A stretch of 35,731 nt of DNA from an uncultured Cytophagales bacterium (GTDB taxonomy: Bacteria; Bacteroidota; Bacteroidia; Cytophagales; Thermonemataceae): positions 1-35,731 of the forward strand of contig CALEMF010000032.1 in the NCBI GenBank assembly GCA_937911505.1, given 5' to 3'. The position numbers and the translations under genes were made by a program. Of this stretch, positions 1-9,610 are shown one piece after another; the stretch's first letter is position 1; every line of letters starts with the position of its first letter. The notes beneath the pieces were generated by a model. That model ran no database searches, had not been told where the DNA came from, and saw only the letters and a program-made list of their open reading frames with translations.

Positions 1-2
1 AT

Positions 3-746
3 GCACACGCCTTTGATGGGCTCATCGAAGCGGGCTTAACAGAAAAGTACCGTCTCATTTCTGTTTCGTTGCGTGGAAGAGGATTGAGTGAGAAACCTCA
101 ACAGGGATATGACATACCAGCACACGCCAAAGATATTATTGGCTTGCTCGATGCCCTCCAACTGGACAAAGTAATAATGGGCGGACATTCCTTTGGTGCC
201 TTACTTACTTTCTACCTAGCTTCTCATTATCCAGAAAGAGCTACCCAACTTATTTTAATGGACGCGGCTATGCGCATGCACCCTGACACCAAAGAGCTAT
301 TAAAGCCAGCAATGGGACGCCTTGATCAAACTTTTGACTCCTGGGAGCACTACCTAGAAAAAATCAAACAAGCGCCTTATCTACAACATTACTGGGAAGA
401 CACGATGCTGAGTTACTTTGAAGCAGATGTAGAGAAGTTACCAAATGGGAATGTAATACCCCGCCCTCGACTAGCGAATATGGCAGAGGCGGTCAATGAA
501 GTATTGTCAGAAGATTGGCTAACCTATTTGCAGAAAATTCATCATCCAAGCATACTGATTAATGCCACTGGGCCGTATGGTTTGGCAGAGGCGCCTCCCT
601 TACTACCTGAAGAACTCGCAAAAGAAACCGTGGATTTACTAAAAGATTGTACTTATAAAAAAGTTTGGGGAAACCACCAAACGATGCTTTACGGACAGGG
701 GGCAGAAGAGATTGTAGCCGCTATTCATAAATTTGTACAGTCATAA
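3..746 (+). CDS. Alpha/beta hydrolase fold protein, 5' end outside window
   Basis: The reading frame is open from the first bases, so the gene starts upstream of the window; the TTG at 69 is internal because the codons before it already read as a hydrolase segment ending in SLRGRG. Visible family marks are the nucleophile elbow GGHSFGA (serine in the G-x-S-x-G context) and a C-terminal histidine in WGNHQTM, which would be the catalytic base. The segment between them (lid region rich in Tyr, Trp and Leu) is typical of the fold. No signal peptide can be judged because the N terminus is missing. Substrate is not predictable: esterase, lipase and C-C hydrolase members share these motifs. The stop overlaps the start region of the next gene, which suggests co-transcription. 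Confidence 0.85.
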   Translation, partial: AHAFDGLIEAGLTEKYRLISVSLRGRGLSEKPQQGYDIPAHAKDIIGLLDALQLDKVIMGGHSFGALLTFYLASHYPERATQLILMDAAMRMHPDTKELLKPAMGRLDQTFDSWEHYLEKIKQAPYLQHYWEDTMLSYFEADVEKLPNGNVIPRPRLANMAEAVNEVLSEDWLTYLQKIHHPSILINATGPYGLAEAPPLLPEELAKETVDLLKDCTYKKVWGNHQTMLYGQGAEEIVAAIHKFVQS

Positions 747-1581
747 AACCAGTATTCCCTTGGAAGTAAGTGCACTTTATACCTATCCAATTAAATCATT
801 GGGAGGTATTACTTTACAGAAAGCAGCCGTAGAGGCACGGGGGTTAGCTTACGACCGTCGTTGGATGCTAGTAGATCAGCAAGGAAAGTTCCTTACACAG
901 CGCCAACATCCTACGATGGCATTGCTACAAGTGACTTTAGATGAACGGGAGGAGACATTGACCGTTTACCACAAACAACAGCCGCAGCAAACCATATCAA
1001 TACCGCTAAAAATAGCGCAGACCACTACCAGAACTGTAGAAGTATGGGGAGATTACTGCGAAGCCCAAGGCTGGGGAAAATTATATGATGAATGGTTTAG
1101 TGATATGCTACAGTTCGACTGTCAACTGGTATACATGCCTACCTCCACCAAAAGAGCGGTAGAAACCGCTTACGCCAAGCAAGAAGAAATTACCAGCTTT
1201 TCGGATGGCTATCCCTTTCTATTAATTGGTCAAGCGTCGCTCGATGCCCTCAACCAACGGCTTCCAGAAGCGATTCCAATGAATCGCTTTCGTCCTAACA
1301 TTGTTTTTACTGGTGGTGAAGCCCACATAGAAGATACTTGGCAATATTTCAAAATTAATGAGATCACTTTCCAAGCTGCCAAACCCTGCGCACGATGTGT
1401 GGTAACTACCATCGACCAAGCAACGGCCACCCAATACAAAGAGCCCCTCAAAACATTGGCTACCTACAGAAAAGTTGGAAATAAAATTCTGTTTGGGCAA
1501 AACCTCCTCCACCAAGGAAGTGGTTATATTCATGTAGGAGATAAAATCGACGTACTTTCTCTACAGGAGCAGGCCTCTTAG
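733..1581 (+). CDS. MOSC domain protein (YcbX/mARC-like)
   Basis: The protein has an N-terminal MOSC beta-barrel segment (ALYTYPIKSLGG, then RRWMLVD and FLTQR at about residues 15-60) and a C-terminal MOSC domain with the motif CARCVVTTID at about residues 220-230. The first or second Cys of that motif is the expected ligand of the molybdenum cofactor sulfur in this family. Members act in Moco-dependent N-hydroxy compound reduction or as Moco sulfur carriers. There is no ATG: TTG at 733 gives a 14-nt overlap with the hydrolase gene, while TTG at 760 gives a protein beginning right at the usual family N terminus. Either start is possible. No ferredoxin domain follows, unlike E. coli YcbX. It is probably co-transcribed with the preceding hydrolase. 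Confidence 0.85.
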   Translation: MYSHKTSIPLEVSALYTYPIKSLGGITLQKAAVEARGLAYDRRWMLVDQQGKFLTQRQHPTMALLQVTLDEREETLTVYHKQQPQQTISIPLKIAQTTTRTVEVWGDYCEAQGWGKLYDEWFSDMLQFDCQLVYMPTSTKRAVETAYAKQEEITSFSDGYPFLLIGQASLDALNQRLPEAIPMNRFRPNIVFTGGEAHIEDTWQYFKINEITFQAAKPCARCVVTTIDQATATQYKEPLKTLATYRKVGNKILFGQNLLHQGSGYIHVGDKIDVLSLQEQAS

Positions 1582-1710
1582 CTGGCAGGTTTTCATTATG
1601 AATAATCTTTGAAAAATAGTATCTTGCGTAGTGCAGGCTCACCCTTATTTTAGCTAAAACAAAGATTTAACAAGCTTTCTATATAAACGCACATATAAAT
1701 AGTTATATAT

Positions 1711-4122
1711 ATGACATTTCTGGCAAAAGATATTTTACAAGACTTACAACTCACCAAACAGGAAATACTCAACGACTATCGTTTGGCCTGTGAAAGTAGG
1801 GAGGCAAGTCTGATGGGACGTAAAGAGGTATTTATGGGAAAAGCCAAGTTTGGTATTTTTGGTGATGGAAAAGAACTCGCCCAAATTGCGATGGCAAAGG
1901 CTTTTCAAAAAGGAGATTTTCGATCGGGGTATTACCGAGACCAAACCTTCATGATGGCCATTGGAGAACTAACTACAGAGCAATTCTTTGCGCAACTCTA
2001 CGCAGATACTAATCTAGAAAACGAACCCGCTACTGCTGGAAGATGTATGAACGCACACTTTGCCACCCGCCTGCTCGATGAGCAAGGAGAGTGGCGTGCG
2101 CTTACCGAGCTAAAGAACTCTTCGGCAGATATCTCACCAACCGCTGGACAAATGCCACGTTTGCTAGGACTTGCGTGGGCGTCGAAACTCTATCGTCAAA
2201 ATAAAGACCTTCATAACCATACTGACTTTTCACGTAATGGTAACGAAGTAGCTTTCGGTACGATTGGTAATGCCTCTACTTCTGAAGGAATGTTTTTTGA
2301 AACCATCAATGCTGCGGGTGTCTTACAAGTACCTATGCTGATGTCAGTATGGGACGATGACTACGGTATTTCTGTACCAAAAGAATACCATTCTACTAAA
2401 CAAGACATCTCGAAGGCATTAGCAGGCTTTCAATCTGATGAAGATGGAAAAGGCTTGGAAATATTTAGGGTAAAAGGTTGGGATTATGTGAAATTGATAG
2501 AAACCTATCGTGAAGCGGCACAAATTTGTCGCACCAGCCATACACCTGTACTTATTCACGTGTTAGAGATCACCCAGCAACAAGGACACTCTACCTCTGG
2601 TTCTCACGAGCGCTACAAATCGAAGGATCGCTTAGAATGGGAGGTAGCCTTTGACTGTAACCGTAAGATGAAGGAATGGATGCTAGAGCATGGCATCGCT
2701 ACGATCGATGAGCTGAACGAGATTGAGCAAAACGCGAAAGAACGCGCCAAAGAAGCTAAAAAAGTAGCTTGGAGCAATTTTAAAAACTCTTTAGTAGTAT
2801 ATACCAAAGAAGCAGGGGCACTGGTAGACCAAGCTATTACCCAGAGTAATCAAACACAGGCGCTTCAAGCGATCAAGAAATCATTTGAACTAGAGCAAAA
2901 TCCCATTAAGAAAGATGCTTTTGTAATGGTGAAAAAAGCACTACGGGTAATGCGAAATGAGGAGTTACCTATAAAAGCTTCTTTACTACAATGGCTGCAA
3001 GAAAAAGAAGCACTTGCACAAGAAGAATATAATTCTCACCTGTATAGTGAATCACAGTATGCTGCCTTAAAAGTACCTGTCAATGCACCCACATATGCCA
3101 ACGACGCCAAGCAAGTAGATGGACGAGAGGTACTACAGGCTAACTTTGACCAACTTTTTGCCCGAAATCCTTTGCTAGTAGCTTTTGGAGAAGATTTAGG
3201 AAAGATTGGGGATGTAAACCAAGGCTTTGCAGGCTTACAGGAGAAGTATGGCAAGGTTCGTATCACCGATACGGGAATTCGTGAATGTACCATCTTGGGG
3301 CAAGGCATTGGGGCTGCGCTACGAGGCTTACGCCCTATCGCAGAGATACAATACTTGGATTACCTGCTTTATGCGTTACAAACGATGTCTGATGACTTGG
3401 CTTGCTTACAGTATCGTACCAAAGGAGGGCAAAAAGCTCCTGTGATTATCCGTACGAGAGGTCATCGCCTAGAGGGTATTTGGCACTCAGGCTCACCTAT
3501 CGGCATGATCTTACATAGTATCAGAGGTATTCACGTGCTGATACCACGCGACATGACTACTGCCGCTGGTTTCTATAATACGATGCTACAATCAGATGAA
3601 CCAGCACTTATTATAGAATGCTTGAATGGCTATCGTTTGAAGGAAAAGCTTCCTAGTAATTTAGGTGAATTTACGCTACCGTTGGGTGTACCTGAAACGC
3701 TCAAAGAAGGAGAAGATGTAACCATCGTGACGTACGGCTCGATGTGTCGTATTGTAATGGAAGCCGCCGAGCAACTGGCAGAAGTGGGCATTTCTTGTGA
3801 AGTGATCGATGTACAAACGTTACTGCCTTTTGACATACATCAACACATTGTAGCCTCTGTGAAAAAGACTAACCGGGTGATTTTTGCAGACGAAGATGTA
3901 GAGGGAGGCGCTTCTGCTTTTATGATGCAGCAAGTACTGGAGAAACAAAATGCATATCGTTATTTAGATTCTGCGCCTTTGACGATTCACGCCAAGGATC
4001 ATCGTCCAGCGTATGCTTCCGATGGTGATTACTTCTCTAAGCCTAACGTAGAGAATATTTTTGATAAGGTATATACCATGATGCGGGAGGTAAATCCTAG
4101 TCAGTTCCCTGCTATTTATTAA
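1711..4122 (+). CDS. Fused 2-oxoacid dehydrogenase E1, alpha and beta subunits in one chain
   Basis: The thiamine-diphosphate-dependent E1 component decarboxylates a 2-oxoacid (branched-chain 2-oxoacid or pyruvate) and passes the acyl group to an E2 lipoamide. Residues 1 to about 450 are the alpha part, with the TPP stretch GNASTSEG at 186-193, WDDDYGIS at 214-221 and the loop QGHSTSGSHERYK, which resembles the regulated serine loop of E1 alpha. Residues about 468-803 are the beta part, starting VDGREVLQANF and containing FGEDLG (the TPP-activating Glu) and DTGIRECTILGQG. Fusion of alpha and beta is common in Bacteroidota. The classical GDG..N TPP signature reads GNA..D here. ATG 1711 lies in an AT-rich leader without a Shine-Dalgarno. 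No E2 or E3 gene is adjacent; a terminator follows directly. Confidence 0.9.
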   Translation: MTFLAKDILQDLQLTKQEILNDYRLACESREASLMGRKEVFMGKAKFGIFGDGKELAQIAMAKAFQKGDFRSGYYRDQTFMMAIGELTTEQFFAQLYADTNLENEPATAGRCMNAHFATRLLDEQGEWRALTELKNSSADISPTAGQMPRLLGLAWASKLYRQNKDLHNHTDFSRNGNEVAFGTIGNASTSEGMFFETINAAGVLQVPMLMSVWDDDYGISVPKEYHSTKQDISKALAGFQSDEDGKGLEIFRVKGWDYVKLIETYREAAQICRTSHTPVLIHVLEITQQQGHSTSGSHERYKSKDRLEWEVAFDCNRKMKEWMLEHGIATIDELNEIEQNAKERAKEAKKVAWSNFKNSLVVYTKEAGALVDQAITQSNQTQALQAIKKSFELEQNPIKKDAFVMVKKALRVMRNEELPIKASLLQWLQEKEALAQEEYNSHLYSESQYAALKVPVNAPTYANDAKQVDGREVLQANFDQLFARNPLLVAFGEDLGKIGDVNQGFAGLQEKYGKVRITDTGIRECTILGQGIGAALRGLRPIAEIQYLDYLLYALQTMSDDLACLQYRTKGGQKAPVIIRTRGHRLEGIWHSGSPIGMILHSIRGIHVLIPRDMTTAAGFYNTMLQSDEPALIIECLNGYRLKEKLPSNLGEFTLPLGVPETLKEGEDVTIVTYGSMCRIVMEAAEQLAEVGISCEVIDVQTLLPFDIHQHIVASVKKTNRVIFADEDVEGGASAFMMQQVLEKQNAYRYLDSAPLTIHAKDHRPAYASDGDYFSKPNVENIFDKVYTMMREVNPSQFPAIY

Positions 4123-4131
4123 AGGAGGTAG

Positions 4132-4165
4132 AAACGCCTACAGAGGTTTAAGGTAGGCGTTTTTA
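4132..4165 (+). terminator. Intrinsic terminator after the E1 gene
   Basis: A perfect 10-bp stem pairs 4132-4141 (AAACGCCTAC) with 4153-4162, with an 11-nt loop and a short T run. It begins 10 bases after the E1 stop. The A run on the other side makes it also usable for the minus-strand small gene that ends at 4210. Confidence 0.8.
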
Positions 4166-4209
4166 TAGTTATAATAGGCGTTGTATAAATCAATTTAGTA
4201 GACAGTATA

Positions 4210-4368
4210 TTACTTGTTAGAGGTATGTACTACTATTATCTTATCCTTGGCTTCTTGATGGGTGAGGGAGTAGTGAACGGTTTTACCAACGACAGCAATT
4301 ACAATCACTAACAAGAACCCTTTTATGAGCAATAAATTTTTATTTTGTAAGGCATTTAAGTTTTTCAT
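4210..4368 (-). CDS. Small single-pass membrane protein, 52 aa (hypothetical)
   Basis: On the minus strand, ATG at 4368 opens a 52-codon frame ending in TAA at 4210. It encodes a basic N terminus (about MKNLNALQNKN), a hydrophobic segment LLLIKGFLLVIVIAVVG at about residues 12-28, and a short hydrophilic tail with HQEAKDK. The membrane-anchor shape and lack of rare codons suggest a real small gene rather than chance. It sits in an otherwise empty 496-bp gap between two plus-strand genes, and the E1 terminator lies just beyond its stop. Upstream, minus-strand sequences around 4385-4425 include TACATTTTG, close to but not exactly the TAnnTTTG box. I do not recognise the family. It could be spurious. 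Confidence 0.45.
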   Translation of the reverse strand: MKNLNALQNKNLLLIKGFLLVIVIAVVGKTVHYSLTHQEAKDKIIVVHTSNK

Positions 4369-4575
4369 GACTTTGTGTTAATTGTGTTGCCTACTATATG
4401 CCAAAATGTATGCAAAATTTATAAGTATCTGATAATCAGTAATGTGATGTAAAAATTGTGTTCGTAATCGTACACTTTCGGACACTTCTCCTTACGAAAT
4501 TGGAACACCTCATAGAACACGAATCCTGAAATACTAATTTTCTAGAAGCGGTGTATTCGCTTTCATCAATTTTCC
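4369..4575. other. Spacer upstream of carB, nothing further recognised
   Basis: This AT-rich stretch holds the presumed promoter of the small minus-strand gene and the upstream region of carB. I see no uORF, pyrimidine-type attenuator hairpin or conserved RNA before carB. Confidence 0.5.
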
Positions 4576-4583
4576 TATCTTTG
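4576..4583 (+). promoter_or_regulatory. carB promoter, -7 element TATCTTTG
   Basis: TATCTTTG is an exact match to the Bacteroidota housekeeping -7 consensus TAnnTTTG. It lies 35 bases before the carB ATG, which implies a short leader. The -33 element is not clear. Confidence 0.7.
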
Positions 4584-4618
4584 CATAATTTTAACTACAT
4601 CCAACAGACTCTATACCC

Positions 4619-7465
4619 ATGCCTAAGCATTCAGCGATTCAATCTGTACTCATTATTGGTTCAGGCCCCATTGTAATCGGGCAAGCCTGTGAGTTTGACT
4701 ATTCTGGTTCGCAAGCCGCCCGGTCGCTTCGAGAAGAAGGAATCGAAGTCATCCTCATTAACTCGAACCCTGCTACCATTATGACAGACCCCGTAACGGC
4801 TGATCATGTATACTTAATGCCTTTAGAGAAAACCTCTATCATACACATTCTGGAGCAACATAACATAGATGCGGTACTACCTACGATGGGCGGACAAACG
4901 GCGCTTAACTTAGCGATGAAGTGCCATAAAGCAGGTATTTGGGAAAAATATGGGGTAGAGATGATTGGCGTAGATGTAGATGCCATTGAGACGACTGAAG
5001 ACAGAGAGCAGTTTCGGTTAAAGATGCTCGAAATTAACGCCAACGTATGCCAAGGAGAAACGGCTACTTCCTTTTTACGTGGAAAAGAAATCGCCCAAGA
5101 AATAGGGTTCCCGTTGGTGATTCGACCTTCTTATACCCTGGGCGGTACAGGAGGAGGATTTGTACATACCCCAGAAGAATTTAACGAGGCGCTTACACGT
5201 GGTTTGAAAGCTTCGCCTATTCACGAAGTACTGATTGAGAAAAGTATTTTAGGTTGGAAAGAGTACGAGTTAGAACTATTGAGAGATAATGTGGGAAATG
5301 TGATCATTATCTGCTCTATCGAAAACTTCGACCCTATGGGTATCCACACGGGCGACTCCATCACCGTAGCACCAGCCATGACGCTCTCTGATAAAGTATA
5401 CCAGCATATGCGTAACTTGGCCATTAAGGTGATGAATGGGATTGGGCAGTTTGCAGGAGGCTGTAATATTCAATTTTCGGTAAATCCAGAAAACGATGAG
5501 ATCATCGTCATTGAGGTAAATCCGCGGGTTTCTCGTTCCTCTGCCTTGGCAAGTAAGGCAACAGGCTACCCGATTGCTAAGATTGCCGCCAAACTCGCCA
5601 TTGGGTATAATCTTGATGAACTTCCCAACCAAATTACGAAAACCACTTCTGCCTACTTTGAACCTGCGCTCGACTATGTGATTGTGAAAATTCCTCGTTG
5701 GAACTTCGACAAGTTCAAAGGATCTAATAATCAGTTAGGTTTACAGATGAAGTCAGTTGGGGAGGTGATGGGTATTGGGCGTAACTTCCAAGAAGCCCTA
5801 CAGAAAGCCTGTCAGTCTTTGGAGATCAAACGGAACGGCTTAGGGGCAGATGGGCGCGAGCTTACCAACCAACAGGAAGTATTGGACAGCCTAGCGAACC
5901 CTTCTGGTAATCGTCTGTTTCATATCTACGATGCCTTTAAAATGGGTATTCCCTTTAAAACCATCCAGAAGCTTACCAAGATAGATAAGTGGTTCCTACA
6001 CCAGATAGATGATTTAGTAATTCTTGAGAAGGAAATCCAAAAATACCCTTTAGCTGAGCTGCCTAAAGCGCTCCTAATGGAAGCCAAACAAAAAGGTTAC
6101 GCCGATCGGCAAATTGCCCACTTATTACGCTGCTTAGAAAGCGAAGTATACAAGAGACGCCAAGAACTAGGGATTGCGCGTGTGTACAAGATGGTAGATA
6201 CCTGTGCGGCAGAATTTGAGGCACAAACGCCTTACTATTACTCTACTTTTGAGGAAGCGCCGCTTACAGAAAAAGGAGAAGTCTTATTGAATAATGAGTC
6301 GATCGTTTCCGAAAAGAAAAAAATTATTGTATTAGGTTCAGGCCCTAACCGTATTGGGCAGGGCATAGAATTCGATTACTCTTGTGTACACGGCATACTC
6401 GCCGCAAAAGAATGTGGTTACGAAACCATTATGATTAACTGTAATCCAGAGACGGTTTCTACTGATTTCGATATTGCCGACAAGCTTTACTTCGAGCCAG
6501 TCTTCTGGGAGCACATTTACGACATTATTCAGCACGAGCAGCCAGAGGGCGTGATTGTACAGTTAGGTGGGCAGACGGCGCTCAAATTAGCCGAAAAGCT
6601 TAACCGCTACGGCATTCCTATCTTAGGGACTGCTTACGAAGCGCTTGACTTGGCAGAAGATCGTGGGAAGTTTTCTAATCTGCTGAAAAAATTACGTATT
6701 CCTTACCCTAAATTTGGGGTGATTGAAGATGCAGAACAAGCGGTAGAGTTGGCTAAAAACTTAGATTTTCCACTGTTGGTACGTCCTTCCTATGTATTGG
6801 GCGGGCAGAGTATGAAGATTGTGATCAATGAACAGGAGCTAGAACAACACGTGGTAGATATTCTCAACCAAATTCCTGATAACCAGATTTTACTAGACCA
6901 CTTTTTAGAAGGGGCTGTAGAAGCCGAAGCGGATGCGATTTGCGATGGGGAAGACGTGTACATTATTGGGGTAATGGAGCATATAGAGCCTGCCGGCATT
7001 CACTCGGGCGATTCCAATGCGATGTTACCGCCTTTTTCGCTAAGCCCTATGCTAGTAGAAACCATTGAGCTGTACACCAAGAAAATCGCACTTGCCTTAA
7101 AGACAGAAGGGCTGATTAATATTCAGTTTGCCATCAAGAACGATCAAGTATACGTGATAGAAGCCAATCCGAGGGCTTCTCGTACCGTGCCTTTTATCTG
7201 CAAAGCCTACCAAGAGCCTTACGTAAACTACGCGGTGAAGATTATGCTGAAAGAAAACAAGCTCAAAGACTTCACGTTTGCACCCCGCAAGAAAGGTTAC
7301 GCCATTAAGCTGCCTGTTTTCTCATTCGATAAATTCCCGAATGTGAACAAAGAGCTAGGCCCTGAAATGAAATCGACAGGTGAGGCCATCTACTTTGTAG
7401 AAAATCTACAAGACGAGCTTTTCCAAAAGCTTTACGACGAGCGTAACTGGTATTTGAGTAGGTAG
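4619..7465 (+). CDS. carB: Carbamoyl-phosphate synthase large chain, lacking the C-terminal MGS domain
   Basis: CarB makes carbamoyl phosphate from bicarbonate, ammonia (from glutamine via CarA) and two ATP, feeding pyrimidine and arginine synthesis. Both tandem ATP-grasp halves are present: [20 protein letters not shown] at residues 12-31 opens the first and [16 protein letters not shown] at about 574 the second; glycine-rich ATP loops ([12 protein letters not shown] and PSYVLGGQS) and [18 protein letters not shown] / [12 protein letters not shown] follow. The chain ends at residue 948, just after [12 protein letters not shown], where E. coli CarB (about 1073 aa) would continue into the MGS-like allosteric domain that binds UMP and ornithine. 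That domain is absent, not frameshifted: a TPR gene begins at once. Short CarB forms are, as I recall, usual in Bacteroidota. carA is not adjacent. Confidence 0.95.
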   Translation: MPKHSAIQSVLIIGSGPIVIGQACEFDYSGSQAARSLREEGIEVILINSNPATIMTDPVTADHVYLMPLEKTSIIHILEQHNIDAVLPTMGGQTALNLAMKCHKAGIWEKYGVEMIGVDVDAIETTEDREQFRLKMLEINANVCQGETATSFLRGKEIAQEIGFPLVIRPSYTLGGTGGGFVHTPEEFNEALTRGLKASPIHEVLIEKSILGWKEYELELLRDNVGNVIIICSIENFDPMGIHTGDSITVAPAMTLSDKVYQHMRNLAIKVMNGIGQFAGGCNIQFSVNPENDEIIVIEVNPRVSRSSALASKATGYPIAKIAAKLAIGYNLDELPNQITKTTSAYFEPALDYVIVKIPRWNFDKFKGSNNQLGLQMKSVGEVMGIGRNFQEALQKACQSLEIKRNGLGADGRELTNQQEVLDSLANPSGNRLFHIYDAFKMGIPFKTIQKLTKIDKWFLHQIDDLVILEKEIQKYPLAELPKALLMEAKQKGYADRQIAHLLRCLESEVYKRRQELGIARVYKMVDTCAAEFEAQTPYYYSTFEEAPLTEKGEVLLNNESIVSEKKKIIVLGSGPNRIGQGIEFDYSCVHGILAAKECGYETIMINCNPETVSTDFDIADKLYFEPVFWEHIYDIIQHEQPEGVIVQLGGQTALKLAEKLNRYGIPILGTAYEALDLAEDRGKFSNLLKKLRIPYPKFGVIEDAEQAVELAKNLDFPLLVRPSYVLGGQSMKIVINEQELEQHVVDILNQIPDNQILLDHFLEGAVEAEADAICDGEDVYIIGVMEHIEPAGIHSGDSNAMLPPFSLSPMLVETIELYTKKIALALKTEGLINIQFAIKNDQVYVIEANPRASRTVPFICKAYQEPYVNYAVKIMLKENKLKDFTFAPRKKGYAIKLPVFSFDKFPNVNKELGPEMKSTGEAIYFVENLQDELFQKLYDERNWYLSR

Positions 7466-8446
7466 GTGAGCGTACGAAGTATCATACTGTCCCTTTTCGT
7501 GTATACCTTACTTTTTATTGGAACTGGTATAAGTGCTTGTGATACAAAACACACAATAGAGCAAGCTAATAGGGATACGGTAAAAGCGTACTTTACTAAA
7601 GAGGCCTATAAAGAGGTAGTGGCTTATACCGATACTTTTTTAAAAGCAACGCCCAACGATCCAGAACTTTGGCTATATAGAGGACGTGCACTATTCCACT
7701 TAGGGAAAGAAAACGAAGCGCTCAGAATGTTCAACAAGGCAATTGAGGTAGATTCTACTTTTTATAAGGCTTACGGGGATCGTGCTATTTTATATAATTA
7801 TATAGGAATCTCCGATACATTACAGGCTTTCGAAGATATTGATGTAGCCATCAAGCATTTCCCCAATGACTTAAATTTATATAAAGTGAAAGCGAGTCTT
7901 CTCTACAAAACAAGAAGATTTGAAGAAGCAATAGAGCAGTATGATAAAATACTTGCTAAAAATCCTAATGATTACAAAGTGATTACCTACAAGGCAAGAA
8001 TGCATCGAGAACTCAATGAAAACGACAGGGCTTTAGAGATGTGTAATAAAGCTATTGGAATCAAGCCGCAAGACTTATTTGCGTATGAAGAGAGGGCTTT
8101 TGTCTATATCGCAATGGAGGAATACAGTAAGGCAATAGATGATTTTAATAATGTTTTTCGCTGCTTAGAGGAAAACTATGATCCAAAAAGGGAAGCGTAT
8201 ACCTACGATAACAGAGGTTTTGCTTATCATAAACTTGGTGATGACGAAATGGCTTTAGAAGATATTAATCATTCTATACTCCTTCGACCTACCAACTCCT
8301 ACGCCTATAGAAGTAGAGCACTTGTGTATATACACCAAGGGAAAACAACTCAGGCTTGTACTGATCTCAAAGAAGCGCTTCGACTGGGCTTTACAAAAAA
8401 ATATGGAGAAGAGGTAGAACAGTTAGTAGCACAGCATTGTCAGTAA
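7466..8446 (+). CDS. TPR-repeat lipoprotein
   Basis: The gene starts with GTG directly after the carB TAG (no spacer, same frame), so translation is probably coupled. Residues 1-25 form a signal peptide ending in the lipobox-like ISAC, with Cys25 the likely lipidated residue. The remainder is a run of about seven or eight tetratricopeptide repeats, visible as recurring W/Y-G-x-A...A...F-x-KAIE-x-x-P units such as LWLYRGRALFHLGKENEALRMF and AYGDRAILYNYIG. TPR solenoids bind partner proteins; the target is unknown. Location is predicted to be the periplasmic face of the inner or outer membrane. The link to carB is probably transcriptional only. Codon use resembles its neighbours. Confidence 0.85.
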   Translation: MSVRSIILSLFVYTLLFIGTGISACDTKHTIEQANRDTVKAYFTKEAYKEVVAYTDTFLKATPNDPELWLYRGRALFHLGKENEALRMFNKAIEVDSTFYKAYGDRAILYNYIGISDTLQAFEDIDVAIKHFPNDLNLYKVKASLLYKTRRFEEAIEQYDKILAKNPNDYKVITYKARMHRELNENDRALEMCNKAIGIKPQDLFAYEERAFVYIAMEEYSKAIDDFNNVFRCLEENYDPKREAYTYDNRGFAYHKLGDDEMALEDINHSILLRPTNSYAYRSRALVYIHQGKTTQACTDLKEALRLGFTKKYGEEVEQLVAQHCQ

Positions 8447-8499
8447 CCATCCAACAAGGTATGATAAGCAATGAGTTGTGCTATCAACGGATGTAAAAA

Positions 8500-8955
8500 T
8501 TACGCTGCTGGGTTACTCATTTCCCACAAATAATCTACTTGAAGCTTTTGGTAATAAATACCTAGCGTACACTGTACCCCGTCGAGAACAATGCCATTCG
8601 CTTTAGGAAGGACATCAGGTAAAGGCATCGCTTGTAATCTTTCCAGTTCCTTCAAGAGTACTTTGGTATCTGAAGTAGATAATGTTTGTGCTTCAGTAAT
8701 AATACGGAGATTGTCTAAACGATAAATACCTAGATGCCAATTACTAAGTTTATACGCTGAATCCCACTGACGGAGTCTAGAACGAATACCGTTATGTATA
8801 TTTTCTGTAACTATAATTTTGAATGGCATACCCACCAACGCGGGAAAAAACGAATAGTAGACGAGCACACGCTCCTCAGAAGGAATCTTAAAGGCCTCTA
8901 TTTCTTGGCGTGCAACGACAAGTAGTTTGTCTATATTGTTGGTAAGCTGTGGCAT
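8500..8955 (-). CDS. Hypothetical protein, about 151 aa
   Basis: I do not recognise a family. The frame is open upstream to 9027, with further possible starts at 9021 (ATG) and 9027 (TTG), but the sequence from ATG 8955 (MPQLTNNIDKLL) reads like a normal cytosolic N terminus, while the upstream 24 codons are irregular. Visible features are an amphipathic N-terminal helix, a YYSFFPALVGMPFKIIVTEN strand-rich segment and a C-terminal YYQKLQVDYLWEM. No signal peptide or transmembrane helix. It converges on the TPR gene (53 bases between stops) and is divergent from the lipoprotein at 9094. Confidence 0.55.
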   Translation of the reverse strand: MPQLTNNIDKLLVVARQEIEAFKIPSEERVLVYYSFFPALVGMPFKIIVTENIHNGIRSRLRQWDSAYKLSNWHLGIYRLDNLRIITEAQTLSTSDTKVLLKELERLQAMPLPDVLPKANGIVLDGVQCTLGIYYQKLQVDYLWEMSNPAA

Positions 8956-9093
8956 AAAAATATTTCTCAAAAAACTTCCTGCTATGTAATGAATATTTCT
9001 AGCATACAACGAATAGATCATTAGCAAACTACCTCTTTTTTTACTTTCTTACTACTGAAAAATGGTCTCTTTCAGATACATAATTACTCCTTA

Positions 9094-9597
9094 ATGAGAA
9101 GAAGTTGTTTATACCTCATTCTTTTATTAATCGTAATTTCTTGTCGAGAAAGTACAAACGAACAACAGACTTCCGAAGAGAAGAAGCCCGTAAAAATAGT
9201 AGAACAAAAAATTTTGGATAGTGATTATTATATCTCGTTGCCTAGCGATTACACCATTACAGAAAGCGTAGGGCCTGACTTTGTAGTATATTACTTTGCT
9301 TCTGAAGATACTACAGATACGGAACGTTTTAGTGGAGGATTCTATGAAGGTTACCACCCTATGCGATATACACCAGAAAAAGATTGCCAAATCACTTTGC
9401 AAGAGGCACAATTCCTCGGTGAGGAAATTGAGTGGACAATTACTAAATGTAAGGATACTTATACCATCCAAACCTACGTAGGTGAACAAGAAGAAGGGGA
9501 GATGAATTTAATAATAGATGCTTTTGGAATGGCTAAATCGACCGAAGAATTAAATCGCCTCCTGAAGGCATATACAACCCTGCGTGAAGAACGCTAA
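9094..9597 (+). CDS. Small lipoprotein, function unknown
   Basis: ATG 9094 starts a 167-aa protein with a classical lipoprotein signal: MRRS, a hydrophobic core and the lipobox VISC with Cys17 as the lipidation site. A Gln/Glu/Lys-rich linker follows (residues 19-35), then a compact acidic domain with alternating hydrophobic residues (DYYISLPSDYTITES, VVYYFASED) and two cysteines that could form a disulfide in the periplasm. No Asp after the +1 Cys, so export to the outer membrane is plausible. It is 13 bases upstream of the zinc-ribbon membrane protein gene and likely in one operon with it. Family not recognised. Confidence 0.75.
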   Translation: MRRSCLYLILLLIVISCRESTNEQQTSEEKKPVKIVEQKILDSDYYISLPSDYTITESVGPDFVVYYFASEDTTDTERFSGGFYEGYHPMRYTPEKDCQITLQEAQFLGEEIEWTITKCKDTYTIQTYVGEQEEGEMNLIIDAFGMAKSTEELNRLLKAYTTLREER

Positions 9598-9610
9598 TTA
9601 AAATGGAATA

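Noticed and set aside
1222..1642. Open frames opposite MOSC and further antisense frames over E1, carB, sufB, nhaP and metG
   Set aside because: They are shadows of clearly coding plus or minus genes and have no domain signatures or plausible starts.
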